Of a DNA stretch of 64,000 nt, positions 35,194 to 44,400 are shown piece by piece (the first letter of the stretch is position 1; the number at the start of each line of letters is the position of its first letter). Origin of the DNA: Opitutaceae bacterium. GTDB taxonomy: Bacteria; Verrucomicrobiota; Verrucomicrobiia; Opitutales; Opitutaceae. The stretch spans positions 24,360 through 88,359 of the forward strand of contig JAUSID010000085.1 of NCBI GenBank assembly GCA_030648295.1. Direction: 5' to 3'. A program made the translations under genes and the position numbers. The notes below the pieces were generated by a model. That model made no database searches, was not told the origin of the DNA, and saw only the letters and a list, made by a program, of their open reading frames with translations.

Positions 35194-36681
35194 ATGAACC
35201 TCCCCGTTTGTCCTGCTGCGGTTCGCTCACTCCGGGCATTCGTGCCTGTCCTCGCGGTGGCGCTTGCGCTGGCCGCCTCCGCTCGCGCCGCCACGCCGCG
35301 CAAGCCGAACTTCGTCCTCATCTACACCGACGATCAACGCTACGACGCGCTGGGCGTCGTGCAGCGCGAACAGGGCAACAAGGGACGGTTCCCGTGGTTC
35401 AAGACGCCGCACATCGATCGCATCGCGGCCGAGGGCGTGCGATTCCGAAACGCATTCGTCGTGCTCTCGCTCTGCGCGCCGAGCCGCGCCGTGTTTCTCA
35501 CCGGCCGCTACAATCACCTGAACGGCATCGCCAACAATGCGACGCCGTTTCCGGAAAACAGCGTCACACACGCGACGCTGCTGAAGTCGGCGGGGTACAC
35601 GACGGCGTCCGTCGGCAAGTGGCACATGGACGGGCAGAGCGGCCAGCGGCCCGGCTTCGATTATTCGGCGAGCTTTATTGGGCAGGGACAGTACTTCGAC
35701 TGTCCGATCGAGATCAACGGCAAGCCAACGCCGAGCACCGGCTGGGTCGACGATGTGACGACGGATTACGCAATCGACTTCATGCGACGGCATCGTGACG
35801 CGCCGTTTTCGCTCGTACTTGGATTCAAGGCGTGCCACCTGCCGCGGCAGCCGCCTGAGCGCGCGAAGGATCGTTTTGCGGGCGCGAAAGCGCGCCCGGT
35901 CCCGAACATCGGTACGCGGGCAATTTATGGCGACGGCGAAAGCGCGGCGCGCAAGGCGAAGGGGAAAAGCCCGGCCGTGAACGACGGCACGTCGGTTGAC
36001 TTGAATTATTTTCGCTGCATCTCGGCCGTCGACGACAATGTGGGCCGGGTCCTGGCCGCGTTGGACGAGCTGAAACTCACGGACGACACGTTCATTGTGT
36101 TCACCAGTGACAATGGTTTTTACCTCGGTGAACACGGGTTGGACAACAAACGTTCCGCCTATGACGAGTCGCTGCGGATTCCGCTGGTCATCCGCTATCC
36201 GCGCATGATCGCGCAGGGATCGTTGCGCGACGAGATGGTGCTGAACCTCGATTTTGCGCCAACGCTGGTGGATCTCGCCGGCGTTTCAGTTCCCCGCGGC
36301 ATGCAGGGGCAGAGCTGGCGTTCGCTGCTGGCCGGAAAACCGGCAAACTGGAGGCAGTCCTTCCTCATGGAATATTTCTGGGAGAACAGTCACCCCGACA
36401 CGCCGACGCTGGTGGGCGTCCGGACGACGACGGCCAAGCTCATCACGTATCCGGGCCATGCCGAGTGGACGGAGCTCTTCGATCTCGCGAACGACCCGTT
36501 CGAAACGAGGAATCTCGCGAACGACACCCGGAATCGGGAGTTGCTTGCCAAAATGAAGGCGGAGTTCGGCCGGCAGGTGAAGGCCACGGGTTTTGTGATT
36601 CCCGAATATGCGCACAAACCCGGTGACCCTCTGCCGCCGAAACAGCCGAAAGCGAAAGCCAGGAAAGCAAACGCGCGTTGA
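35194..36681 (+). CDS. Secreted sulfatase, fourth of the cluster
   Basis: 495 residues from ATG 35194 (signal peptide with the hydrophobic core VPVLAVALALAASARA); an in-frame ATG at 35128 would add 22 residues without purpose. TDDQRYDALG, CAPSR (Cys about 94), GKWHMDGQ, KACHLPRQP, TSDNGFYLGEHGLDNKRSAYDESLRIPL form the active site. The GEHGL.NKR pattern is close to choline-sulfatase and iduronate-2-sulfatase relatives. The tail is basic (KQPKAKARKANAR). Exported sulfate-ester hydrolase, substrate unknown. Confidence 0.93.
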   Translation: MNLPVCPAAVRSLRAFVPVLAVALALAASARAATPRKPNFVLIYTDDQRYDALGVVQREQGNKGRFPWFKTPHIDRIAAEGVRFRNAFVVLSLCAPSRAVFLTGRYNHLNGIANNATPFPENSVTHATLLKSAGYTTASVGKWHMDGQSGQRPGFDYSASFIGQGQYFDCPIEINGKPTPSTGWVDDVTTDYAIDFMRRHRDAPFSLVLGFKACHLPRQPPERAKDRFAGAKARPVPNIGTRAIYGDGESAARKAKGKSPAVNDGTSVDLNYFRCISAVDDNVGRVLAALDELKLTDDTFIVFTSDNGFYLGEHGLDNKRSAYDESLRIPLVIRYPRMIAQGSLRDEMVLNLDFAPTLVDLAGVSVPRGMQGQSWRSLLAGKPANWRQSFLMEYFWENSHPDTPTLVGVRTTTAKLITYPGHAEWTELFDLANDPFETRNLANDTRNRELLAKMKAEFGRQVKATGFVIPEYAHKPGDPLPPKQPKAKARKANAR

Positions 36682-36881
36682 TTGCTGAGGTCACGCCCAC
36701 GGTTTGGGATGACCATGGCCGGTCTCGCGCCGTGGCCGCATCTGGCGTCCCCGCCGACCGGTTGCGACATCCCTATCATGGATTCACGAAATGGATACCG
36801 CTCGATGAGCTTGATGCCCGCGATCGCGGTGCAGGAGCCACGATTCTTGACGGGAGCTTCGTCTCGCGGCAGCCTGCCCCG

Positions 36882-37640
36882 ATGAAACCGGCGCGAAACC
36901 AACGAGTGGACGAGCGATCCGAACGCGGAGAAGTCGATCGGTTTCAAGTGCCGGCGCGAACGCGGTGTGCGCTGTGTTTCCCGCGCGTGGATTCCTGGCG
37001 GGACGGTGTGAGCCTGGCGCTGCTGACGGTGGCCACTTTTATCATGACAACACCACCGGTTCGTGCGGCGGAACGCCCGGGCCTCTTGTTCCGCGAGGAT
37101 TGGAAAGAAACACCCGCGGCCACGCCGGTCACGCAGGAGCATGTGGCGAATCCGGATTTGATCGTGAGCCGGCATGGACCGGCTGAAGCGCTGATCAAGA
37201 AGAGCCACCACGACAAGCCGGCCGATGATCCGTTTTATATCTGGTCCGGTGAAGCGGATCGCAACTGGGCGATCAGCCTGCGGCACCGGTCGGCAGGAGT
37301 GGACCTTTCCGGGCCGGCAAAAATTCGCTGGCGCGCGAAGCAGAGTGGATTCCGACAGCTGCGGATCATCCTGAAGCTGGCCAGTGGCAGCTGGATCGTG
37401 AGCGACCAATACGACGACGAGTCAGCCGACTGGCGCGTTCGTGAATTCAACCTGCCGGACATCCGCTGGCGTGAGTTGAACATCAAGCGCGTCGCGGAGG
37501 GAAAATGGGTGCCGGCCCCGGATTTGAGCGCAGTCGAGGAAATCGGTTGGACCGATTTGATGCCCGGCGGCGGCACTCCAGCTTCGTCGCGCCTCGATTG
37601 GATCGAAGTGTATGGCCGCGCGGTGTCGCGAACGCCATAG
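36882..37640 (+). CDS. Exported protein of unknown function, beta-sandwich-like
   Basis: 252 residues from ATG 36882; GTG 37008 (giving VSLALLTVATFIMTTPPVRAA) is an alternative with a compact signal peptide, and the frame is open back to 36678. The mature part reads LFREDWKETPAATPVTQEHV, WAISLRHRSAGVDLSGPAKIRWR, QLRIILKLASGSWIVSDQYDD and SRLDWIEVYGRAV, a pattern of alternating strands like a carbohydrate-binding jelly roll. Similar proteins are found in verrucomicrobial and planctomycete polysaccharide loci. No catalytic residues can be named. It lies between sulfatase and Gfo/Idh/MocA genes. Confidence 0.68.
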   Translation: MKPARNQRVDERSERGEVDRFQVPARTRCALCFPRVDSWRDGVSLALLTVATFIMTTPPVRAAERPGLLFREDWKETPAATPVTQEHVANPDLIVSRHGPAEALIKKSHHDKPADDPFYIWSGEADRNWAISLRHRSAGVDLSGPAKIRWRAKQSGFRQLRIILKLASGSWIVSDQYDDESADWRVREFNLPDIRWRELNIKRVAEGKWVPAPDLSAVEEIGWTDLMPGGGTPASSRLDWIEVYGRAVSRTP

Positions 37641-37798
37641 CTCGTAGAGCGACGGCGAAAGGCGGGGGTTGTTTGTCAGACCGTGGAAGCGGCGCGCGCA
37701 CGGCGAATCGTCCGCCATTTGCTCCGGGGTTGTAATATCTGGCGCGGCCGGGCAGCGTTCGGGCCTGTACTGGCATCGAGAAGATGGATCCCAAAACC

Positions 37799-37803
37799 GG
37801 AGG
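37799..37803 (+). promoter_or_regulatory. Shine-Dalgarno GGAGG before the gene at 37809
   Basis: GGAGG is 5 bases before ATG 37809 and decides that start over the longer open frame. It is one of few clear SD motifs in the window. Confidence 0.65.
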
Positions 37804-37808
37804 CTTAC

Positions 37809-39089
37809 ATGAACCCACCAGCAGCGATCACGCGTCGGAATTTCGTCGCCATGAGTGCGGCGGCAGTGGCCGCCCCCGCGATCTTGCGCGGCGTTGATCT
37901 CGCCCAGGAACCGGTCCGGATCGGTCACATTGGCCTCGGCACGCGCGGGTGGGATCTGATCCGCTACACGGGCGCTATTCCGGAGGCGAAGGTCGTCGCG
38001 CTGTGCGACGTGTACGGTCCGCACCTGAAACGCGGGCTCGCGGCCTCCGGCAACGAGCAGGCGAAACTTTACCGCGACTACCGCGAACTGCTCGCCGATC
38101 CGAAAGTGGAAGCCGTCGTCATCGCGACGCCTGATCACTGGCACGAGAAAATGGTCCTCGACGCGGTCGCGGCCGGGAAGGCGGTCTATTGCGAGAAGGG
38201 GCTCACCACTTCAATCGCATCCGCAAAACGGATGCGCGCGGCGGTGAAGAAGTCCGGCGTGGTTTTTCAGCTGGGGCACCAGGGGCGTCAGCTGCCCGCG
38301 ACGGCGGAAGCTGGCCGGCAGATTCGCGACGGGAAGATCGGCGATCTCACGCTCATTCACATCGGCCGCTACTTCAACGGCACGAAGGAGCGCGCACCGT
38401 GGCGCTGGTACGGTTATTACAGCATCTGGGAGCGGCCGGATCCGGCGCAGGTGCGAAAGGACGTCGACTGGGAGAAGTGGCTCGGGGCGTCGCCGAAGAT
38501 CGAATTCAACGAGCGGCATTTCTGGCACTGGCGGTGTTACTGGCCGTACGGCACCGGGCAGGCGGGCGATCTGTTGAGCCACGAAACCGATCACGTGCAA
38601 ACTGTGCTCGGCTGGGGCATCCCCGACACCTGCTCGTGCACGGGGCTGAACGCGTATTACAAGGACGACCGGCAGGTGCCCGACACGTGGCTGGCGGCGT
38701 ATCGTTTCGAGAAACACGGTTGCTCGATGACCTTCGAGGGCTGCATGAATTCAAAGCGGGTTCAGCCGCCCGAGTATATCGGCCGCGACGGCCGGTTGAT
38801 TTTCAATGGCATCGGCCAGGACGCGAAACGCTTCTGGGTTTATCCGGACGGCGCGGCGTATCCGCACATGGGCAAGATGCCGGAGCCGACCTACACGTAT
38901 GATCTCGTGGCCGGAGAAAAATGGCCGAGCCACATGGAGGACTTCCTGCGCTGCGTGCGGACGAAGGAGCGCCCGAAGTGCAACATCGACGAAGCGTTCA
39001 TCGAGGTTGTCACGCTGCTGATGAGCACCGAATCGTACCGCCTGAAGCGCGAGGTCCGCTGGGATCCGAAGAAAGAGGAAATCGTCTAA
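37809..39089 (+). CDS. Tat-exported Gfo/Idh/MocA family oxidoreductase
   Basis: 426 residues from ATG 37809, preceded by GGAGG. Tat-like signal TRRNFVAMSAAAVAAPA (residues 8-24). The Rossmann part has VRIGHIGLGTRGWDLI, AVVIATPDHWHEKMV and YCEKGLTTS in place of the usual EKP (EKG here, so the Pro is replaced). The C-terminal domain includes GDLLSHETDHVQ, probably a metal- or substrate-binding histidine region. It probably acts on a sugar derivative released by the sulfatase cluster upstream (inference). Confidence 0.9.
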   Translation: MNPPAAITRRNFVAMSAAAVAAPAILRGVDLAQEPVRIGHIGLGTRGWDLIRYTGAIPEAKVVALCDVYGPHLKRGLAASGNEQAKLYRDYRELLADPKVEAVVIATPDHWHEKMVLDAVAAGKAVYCEKGLTTSIASAKRMRAAVKKSGVVFQLGHQGRQLPATAEAGRQIRDGKIGDLTLIHIGRYFNGTKERAPWRWYGYYSIWERPDPAQVRKDVDWEKWLGASPKIEFNERHFWHWRCYWPYGTGQAGDLLSHETDHVQTVLGWGIPDTCSCTGLNAYYKDDRQVPDTWLAAYRFEKHGCSMTFEGCMNSKRVQPPEYIGRDGRLIFNGIGQDAKRFWVYPDGAAYPHMGKMPEPTYTYDLVAGEKWPSHMEDFLRCVRTKERPKCNIDEAFIEVVTLLMSTESYRLKREVRWDPKKEEIV

Positions 39090-39153
39090 TCCGGAACCCT
39101 TCCGTCCCAACCGGAAATCGCGTTTTGCGCCGGACGAGAAAGAACAACGGTTT

Positions 39154-39181
39154 CCTGGGAGCGCGGGCGTCCCGCCCGCAA
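39154..39181. repeat. GCGGGCG..CGCCCGC module (copy f)
   Basis: CCTGGGAGCGCGGGCGTC followed by CCGCCCGCAA. Confidence 0.85.
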
Positions 39182-39336
39182 AGATCGAGTGGCTGCGGCT
39201 TCCCCATTCGGCAGGCCTCTCGACAAGCTCGAGGCCTGTCGACAAGCTCGAGGCCTGTCGCGGGGCAGCCGCAGATTCGGTAGGATTGGCGATCGGCATT
39301 TCTCTGCGGGCGAGCGCGCCCCACCATCACGGGCAG

Positions 39337-39373
39337 GTTTACCCGCCTCTGGCGGCGCCGAAGGCGACCAGGG
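39337..39373. repeat. GTTTACCCGCC..GGCGACCAGGG module (copy 1)
   Basis: A hairpin-forming module with GGCGGCGCCGAAGGCGACC. Other copies lie at 41102-41138 (inverted) and 59613-59649. Confidence 0.82.
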
Positions 39374-39426
39374 ATGCCCGTGCCACTTCAATCCATGCGG
39401 GGCGAGACCCACCTTCGCCAAGGCTT

Positions 39427-39454
39427 CGGCGGGCAGGCCGCCCGCGCTCCCAGG
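39427..39454. repeat. GCGGGCG..CGCCCGC module (copy g)
   Basis: Variant GGCGGGCAGGCCGCCCGC followed by GCTCCCAGG. Confidence 0.75.
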
Positions 39455-39597
39455 TGACGCGCGCTCCCACGGAACGCCTGCCAGCAGCCCCCTGCATCAA
39501 AGCGCGCAGGCTGACCCTGGAATAATCCGCGGCGCGAGAGTGGCCCGGCCTGTCGTCGTCATGATCCCGGCGCGTCGAGCATCAGCACCGCCGTCAC

Positions 39598-39708
39598 CGG
39601 ATGATCGAAATGCGTGTTGGCGTAGACGAATTCGCGCTGGGTCAGATTATCCCTGAGCCTCACCCAACTGCAGCGTCGCACAAACGCATCGCGGCTCGCG
39701 GTTTCGAA
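39598..39708 (-). pseudogene. Fragment of an endonuclease/exonuclease/phosphatase (EEP) family gene
   Basis: The minus-strand translation FETASRDAFVRRCSWVRL then RDNLTQREFVYANTHFDHP matches the core of EEP-family enzymes, where CTWVRLRDR..G..F.V.NTHFDH is a conserved block containing the N-x-H-x-D-H catalytic strand. Sequence on either side has no match and the open frame is only 63 codons. The gene is therefore a remnant; the rest was lost. Confidence 0.68.
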
Positions 39709-39763
39709 GGTTGTCACGCCTGTCCGCTTGCATTGCGCGCGGGCATCCAAAGGGTGGAGGTGA

Positions 39764-40147
39764 ATGAGAGATATTGAAACTGATGACGACGTGCGCGAGC
39801 TGGTGGACTCGTTCTATGGCAGCATCCAGCAGGACGCGTTGCTGAATCCGATTTTCACGGACGTGGCGCAAGTCGACTGGTCGCACCACCTGCCGAAGAT
39901 GTATGCGTTCTGGAACGGCATCATTCGCGGTGTCCCGGGGTATGCGGGCGCTCCCTTTCCGCTGCACGCGGTTTTGCCGGTGAGCCTCCAGCATTTTCAA
40001 CGGTGGGTTGAGTTGTTCCACGCGACGGTCGATCGCGCCTTTTCAGGGCCGGGCGCGACGCGGGCGAAGAACGCGGCTGCGAGCATCGCGCACACGTTCG
40101 CGATGCGGATGCGACTGATCGAGCCGACGCAGGATCACATTCTCTGA
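39764..40147 (+). CDS. Group III truncated haemoglobin
   Basis: 127 residues. The globin pattern is ELVDSFYGSIQQDALLNPIF, WSHHLPKMYAFWNGIIRG and LQHFQRWVELFHATVD. The proximal haem-binding His is His77 in HFQRW, followed by the Arg-Trp pair typical of truncated globins; Tyr18 sits near B10. The protein is cytoplasmic and probably binds O2 or NO or detoxifies peroxide or NO. It is the first of two short plus-strand genes; the nitrilase-family gene follows 100 bases later. The start after GGGTGGAGGTGA is plausible. Confidence 0.9.
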   Translation: MRDIETDDDVRELVDSFYGSIQQDALLNPIFTDVAQVDWSHHLPKMYAFWNGIIRGVPGYAGAPFPLHAVLPVSLQHFQRWVELFHATVDRAFSGPGATRAKNAAASIAHTFAMRMRLIEPTQDHIL

Positions 40148-40247
40148 GCGGAAAGGCGACCGGGGGCGGTCGCGCTCCCACGCCGCGACGACACCCCGCC
40201 GCAATGAAAACACTTGCGGCTCGCGATCAATTGAGCGGTCTGGAACC

Positions 40248-41045
40248 ATGAAGCTCGCGCTCATCCAGATGCGGGTCGAGGGCGGCGCCAGGGATGCGAA
40301 CCTCTCGCGGGCGGAGTCGTTCATCGCGCAGGCGGCGGCCGGCGGCGCTGAAGCGGTGTTGCTGCCGGAGGCGTTGGATCTCGGCTGGACCCACCGGTCG
40401 GCGGCGGATGACGCGGAGGAGATTCCAGGCGGCGAATCGTGCGAGCGGCTGCGGGCTGCGGCCCAGCGGCACCGCGTGTTCGTCTGTGCGGGGCTGATCG
40501 AGCGTGCCGGGCCGCTGCGCTACAATTCAGCGGTGCTGATCGATCCGGACGGCCACTTGCTGCTCCATCACCGCAAGCTCAACGAACTCGAACTCGCTCA
40601 CGCCGTGTACGCGCAGGGCGATCGGCTGGGCGTCGTGACGACGAAGCATGGAAGAATCGGGGTCATGATTTGCTCGGATGGGTTTGCGCCGGGGCAGATG
40701 GTCAGCCGTACGCTCGCGTTGATGGGGGCGGAGTTGATTCTTTCGCCGTGTGCGTGGGCGGTCCCCGCGGACCACGATAATGTTCGCGAACCCTACGGCC
40801 GCGTATGGCTGGAGAACTATGGTCCGGTCGCTCGCGAACACCGGCTCTGGATCGCCGGATGCAGCAATGTGGGCTGGGTGAACGACGGCGCGTGGAAGGG
40901 CCGGCCGTGCATCGGATCGTCGCTCGTGATCGGCCCCGATGGCACGCCGGCACTCCGCGGGCCATACGGCGCCGAGGCCGAAACCGTGCTCTTCATCGAC
41001 GTGACGCCGGTCGCCGGCCAACGCCGTGGGCTCGGGCGTTTGTAG
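40248..41045 (+). CDS. Carbon-nitrogen hydrolase (nitrilase superfamily)
   Basis: 265 residues, cytoplasmic. The catalytic Glu is in LLPEALD (about residue 41), the Lys in HHRKLNELE (about 110) and the Cys in VMICSDGF (about 142), the full triad of the family. The start MKLALIQMRVEGG is typical. The family hydrolyses nonpeptide C-N bonds in amides, N-carbamoyl compounds or nitriles; the substrate here cannot be told. Residues after the Cys (PCAWAVPADHDNVREPYGRVW) resemble N-carbamoyl-type or aliphatic amidase relatives. Confidence 0.9.
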   Translation: MKLALIQMRVEGGARDANLSRAESFIAQAAAGGAEAVLLPEALDLGWTHRSAADDAEEIPGGESCERLRAAAQRHRVFVCAGLIERAGPLRYNSAVLIDPDGHLLLHHRKLNELELAHAVYAQGDRLGVVTTKHGRIGVMICSDGFAPGQMVSRTLALMGAELILSPCAWAVPADHDNVREPYGRVWLENYGPVAREHRLWIAGCSNVGWVNDGAWKGRPCIGSSLVIGPDGTPALRGPYGAEAETVLFIDVTPVAGQRRGLGRL

Positions 41046-41101
41046 ATTTGTGCGGGCCTGGTCGGCCAGGTGACCATCTTCCTCTTTCTCGGTCTCTTAA
41101 T

Positions 41102-41138
41102 CCCTGGTCGCCTACGGCGCCGCCAAAGGCGGGTAAAC
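41102..41138. repeat. GTTTACCCGCC..GGCGACCAGGG module (copy 2, inverted)
   Basis: CCCTGGTCGCCTACGGCGCC and GCCAAAGGCGGGTAAAC, the reverse of the copy at 39337. Confidence 0.8.
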
Positions 41139-41173
41139 TTTCTCTTTCTCTCCTCTCAATCCGCTCAAATTTC

Positions 41174-41198
41174 GTAGCCGCCGAGGTCACGAGGCTGG
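41174..41198. repeat. Arm of the GTAGCAGCCGAGG family
   Basis: GTAGCCGCCGAGGTCACG followed by AGGCTGG. Confidence 0.82.
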
Positions 41199-41227
41199 TC
41201 TTTTCGACGCGCCAGTCGCCGACATTC

Positions 41228-41317
41228 ACTGGAGACGCGGCGCCCTCGCCGCGTCCGACTGCAGGACGTTTATGCTAATGCCGCGGCGGGGGCGCCGCGG
41301 CTCCATTCACCGGATGG
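41228..41317. repeat. GC-rich palindromic element, copy 2
   Basis: Inverted copy of 16208-16295 with identical outer arms and a different centre. Confidence 0.85.
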
Positions 41318-41434
41318 GGAAGCGAGTTACCGAGCCCGCGCATTTCGACCAATTGCGGTTTTGACAGAGTTGAACGAATTTCCGGTCATATCACCGGCTT
41401 GGCATCCCCCGTCTGCCGCCCGGCCGAAACCCAC

Positions 41435-44400
41435 ATGGCGATCCACACGCTCACCCCGCGGCATTACGTTCTCCCAGCGCAACAACTTCTGCGCGCAACC
41501 ATCACGACGCTGCTGCCGCTCCTGGCCACGAGCGCGTTCGGCGCCGTCGACTTCAACCGTGACATCAAGCCGATCCTCGCCGACCGCTGCTACGAGTGCC
41601 ACGGTCCCGACAAGCACAAGAGCGGGCTCAGGCTGGATCGGAAAGAGGACGCGCTCGCCGGGGGCGATTCCGGCGCGGTCATCATTCCGGGGCAGAGCGC
41701 GAAGAGCCTTTTGTTCACCCATGTTTCCGGCGCCGATCCCGACCTCGTCATGCCGCCGGAGGGCGACCCGCTGACGCCGGCGCAGGTCGCCTTGCTCAGG
41801 GCTTGGATTGATGAAGGCGCGCCGTGGCCGGATGACGGGCCGGGCAGCGACCTGAAGCGCAGTCCGCATTGGGCATTTCAGGCTTCAGTGCGACCCGACG
41901 TGCCGGCGGTCAACAACTCCACGTGGTCGCGCAACACCGTCGATCGCTTTATTCTCGCGCGCCTCGAGCGCGAAAAACTATCACCTTCGCCTGAGGCGGA
42001 TCGCGTCACGCTGTTGCGGCGGTTGAGTTTCGATTTGCTCGGGCTGCCGCCGCGACTCGAGGACGTGCGGCAATTTCTGGCGGACCCGGCGCCCGACGCG
42101 TACGAGCGGATGGTCGACCGGCTCCTCGCGTCGCCGCATTTCGGCGAGCGCTGGGGCCGCCACTGGCTCGACCTTGCGCGGTATGCGGACAGCGATGGCT
42201 ATGAAAAGGATTCGCCGCGGCCGTTCGCGTATCTGTATCGCGATTGGGTGATCGATGCGATCAACCGCGATGTGCCGTTCGATCAATTCACGATTGAGCA
42301 GCTCGCGGGCGATCTGCTTCCAGGCGTCACCAAGAAGCAGAAGATTGCCACGGGTTTTCACCGCCAGACGCTGATCAACAAGGAAGGCGGAGTGGATCCG
42401 GAGGAATTTCGCGTCAAGGCTGTGGTCGATCGTGTTTCCACCACCGGCACGGTGTGGCTCGGGCTGACGGTGGGCTGCGCCGAGTGTCACTCGCACAAAT
42501 ACGATCCGCTGACGCAGCGGGAGTTCTACCAGCTGTTCGCGTTTTTCAACAACGCCGACGATCAGGATCTGCCGGCGCCGCACGAGCAGGAGCTGCAAAA
42601 GTATCAGGTCGCAAAAGTTGCGTGGGATGCCCAGCGCGCCCCGCTGAAAAAGAAATACGATGATTACATTCGCGATGCGCTGCCGGCGAAGCAGGCGGAG
42701 TGGGAGGCGGCGGGCAAGCTGGAGCTCGCCGTGTGGTCGATGCTCGAGCCGCGATCGGCCGTGGCCGCGAATGGCACGACGCTGACCGTGAAGACGGACA
42801 AGTCGGTCGCCGCGTCGGACATGCGGCCGTTGACCGAGACCTACACGGTGGAGGCGGAGGCCTCCGCGGCCGGGACAATTGCGGCTCTCCGGCTCGAGGT
42901 GATTCCCGAGGAGGGAGGGAAGGGCGGACCCGGCCGCTCCGGCAACGGCAATTTCGTGCTGACCGACTTCACGGTGAAACTCCGGCGCGCGAGCGGCGGC
43001 GAACCACGGCGAATCGACCTCGAGTGCGTGAGCGCGGATTTTTCGCAGAAGGATTGGCATGTGAGTGGAACCATCGATGGTGACAGCAAGACCGGATGGT
43101 CCGTCGCGCCGCAGACGAAGCAGCGGCATGCGGCCGTGTTCCAGTTAGCCGAGCCGCTGTCGCTCGGGGCGGGCGACCAACTGGTGTTCACGCTGGATCA
43201 GCAGTTCGGCAACCAGCATACGGTCGCGCGATTCCGGCTGTCGGCCACGAACTCGCCCTCGTTCCTGCCGGCAACGCTCGTGGATGATCTCGTGGCGATC
43301 GGCTGGAACACGCCGGCGGAGAAACGCACCGACGAACAGCGGAAGGCGCTGATGTCGTACTATCGCGACGAGGTGGACGCCGAGGCGCGGAAGCTTCGGA
43401 AGCCGCTCCAGGATCTGGCGAAGAAGGAACCGAAGTATCCGGAAACCAAGGCCGCGATCATGGCCGAACGGTCCAGCCCGCGAAAGAGCCACATTCACGT
43501 GCGGGGTGATTTCCAGCGGCCGGGCCCGACGGTGCAGCCCGCGACCCCCGCGGTCCTGCACGCGTTGAAAGCCCGCGGCGAAAAACCGGACCGGCTCGAT
43601 CTGGCGCACTGGCTGGTCGACGAGGGGAATCCGCTGACGCGCCGCGTCACCGTGAACCATATCTGGAAAAGTCTTTTCGGGCGCGGGCTCGTCGCGAGCG
43701 CGAGCGACTTCGGCACGCGCGGCGAACGGCCGACGCATCCCGAACTGCTCGACTGGCTGGCCACGGAGTTCTCGCGGCTTGGCTGGAGCCGCAAGGCGAT
43801 GATCAAGCTGATCGTCACTTCCGCGACGTATCGCCAGGCCTCGGTTTATCGCGACGATCTGATTGACGTGGATCCGCTGAACACGCTCCTGGCGCGGCAG
43901 AACCGGCTGCGACTCGAGGCGGAGATCGTCCGCGACGCGCACCTGGCGGCGAGCGGTTTGCTGGCGGCGAAGATCGGCGGACCGAGCGTGCGGCCGCCGC
44001 TGCCGGCGGACATCGCGGCCCTGGGTTACGCCAACTCCGTGAAATGGCAGGAGAGCGAGGGCGAGGATCGTTTCCGTCGGGGGATGTACATTTTTTTCCA
44101 GCGCACGGTCCCATACCCGATGCTGATGACGTTTGATGCGCCGAACTCGAACACCACCTGTACGCGTCGCGAGCGTTCGAATACACCGCTCCAGGCGCTG
44201 ACGCTCTGGAATGATCCGGTGTTCTTTGACTGCGCCCGCGCGCTCGGTGAACGGCTCATGGCGGAGCCGACGGTGGAGTCGCGGCTGGAGGGGGCGTTCG
44301 AACAGTGCCTCGGCCGCGCGCCGACGGCGGCCGAGCTGGCGCGGCTGCGCCGGTTTTATGATGACCAGCTGCGATTGACGCAGGAGCAGCCGGCCAGCGC

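Larger units (their letters stand above)
39090..39597. other. Repeat-packed intergenic region
   Basis: Mosaic of repeats: GCGGGCG modules at 39154 and 39427, a tandem CGACAAGCTCGAGGCCTGT at 39219-39257, a module shared with 59613 (39337-39373) and 29-30-base segments shared with 56530-56597. No gene. Confidence 0.75.
41046..41434. other. Repeat-packed intergenic region
   Basis: 389 bases with an inverted copy of the GTTTACCCGCC module (41102-41138), a GTAGC-family arm (41174-41198), and the second GC-rich palindromic element (41228-41317). No gene. Confidence 0.72.
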
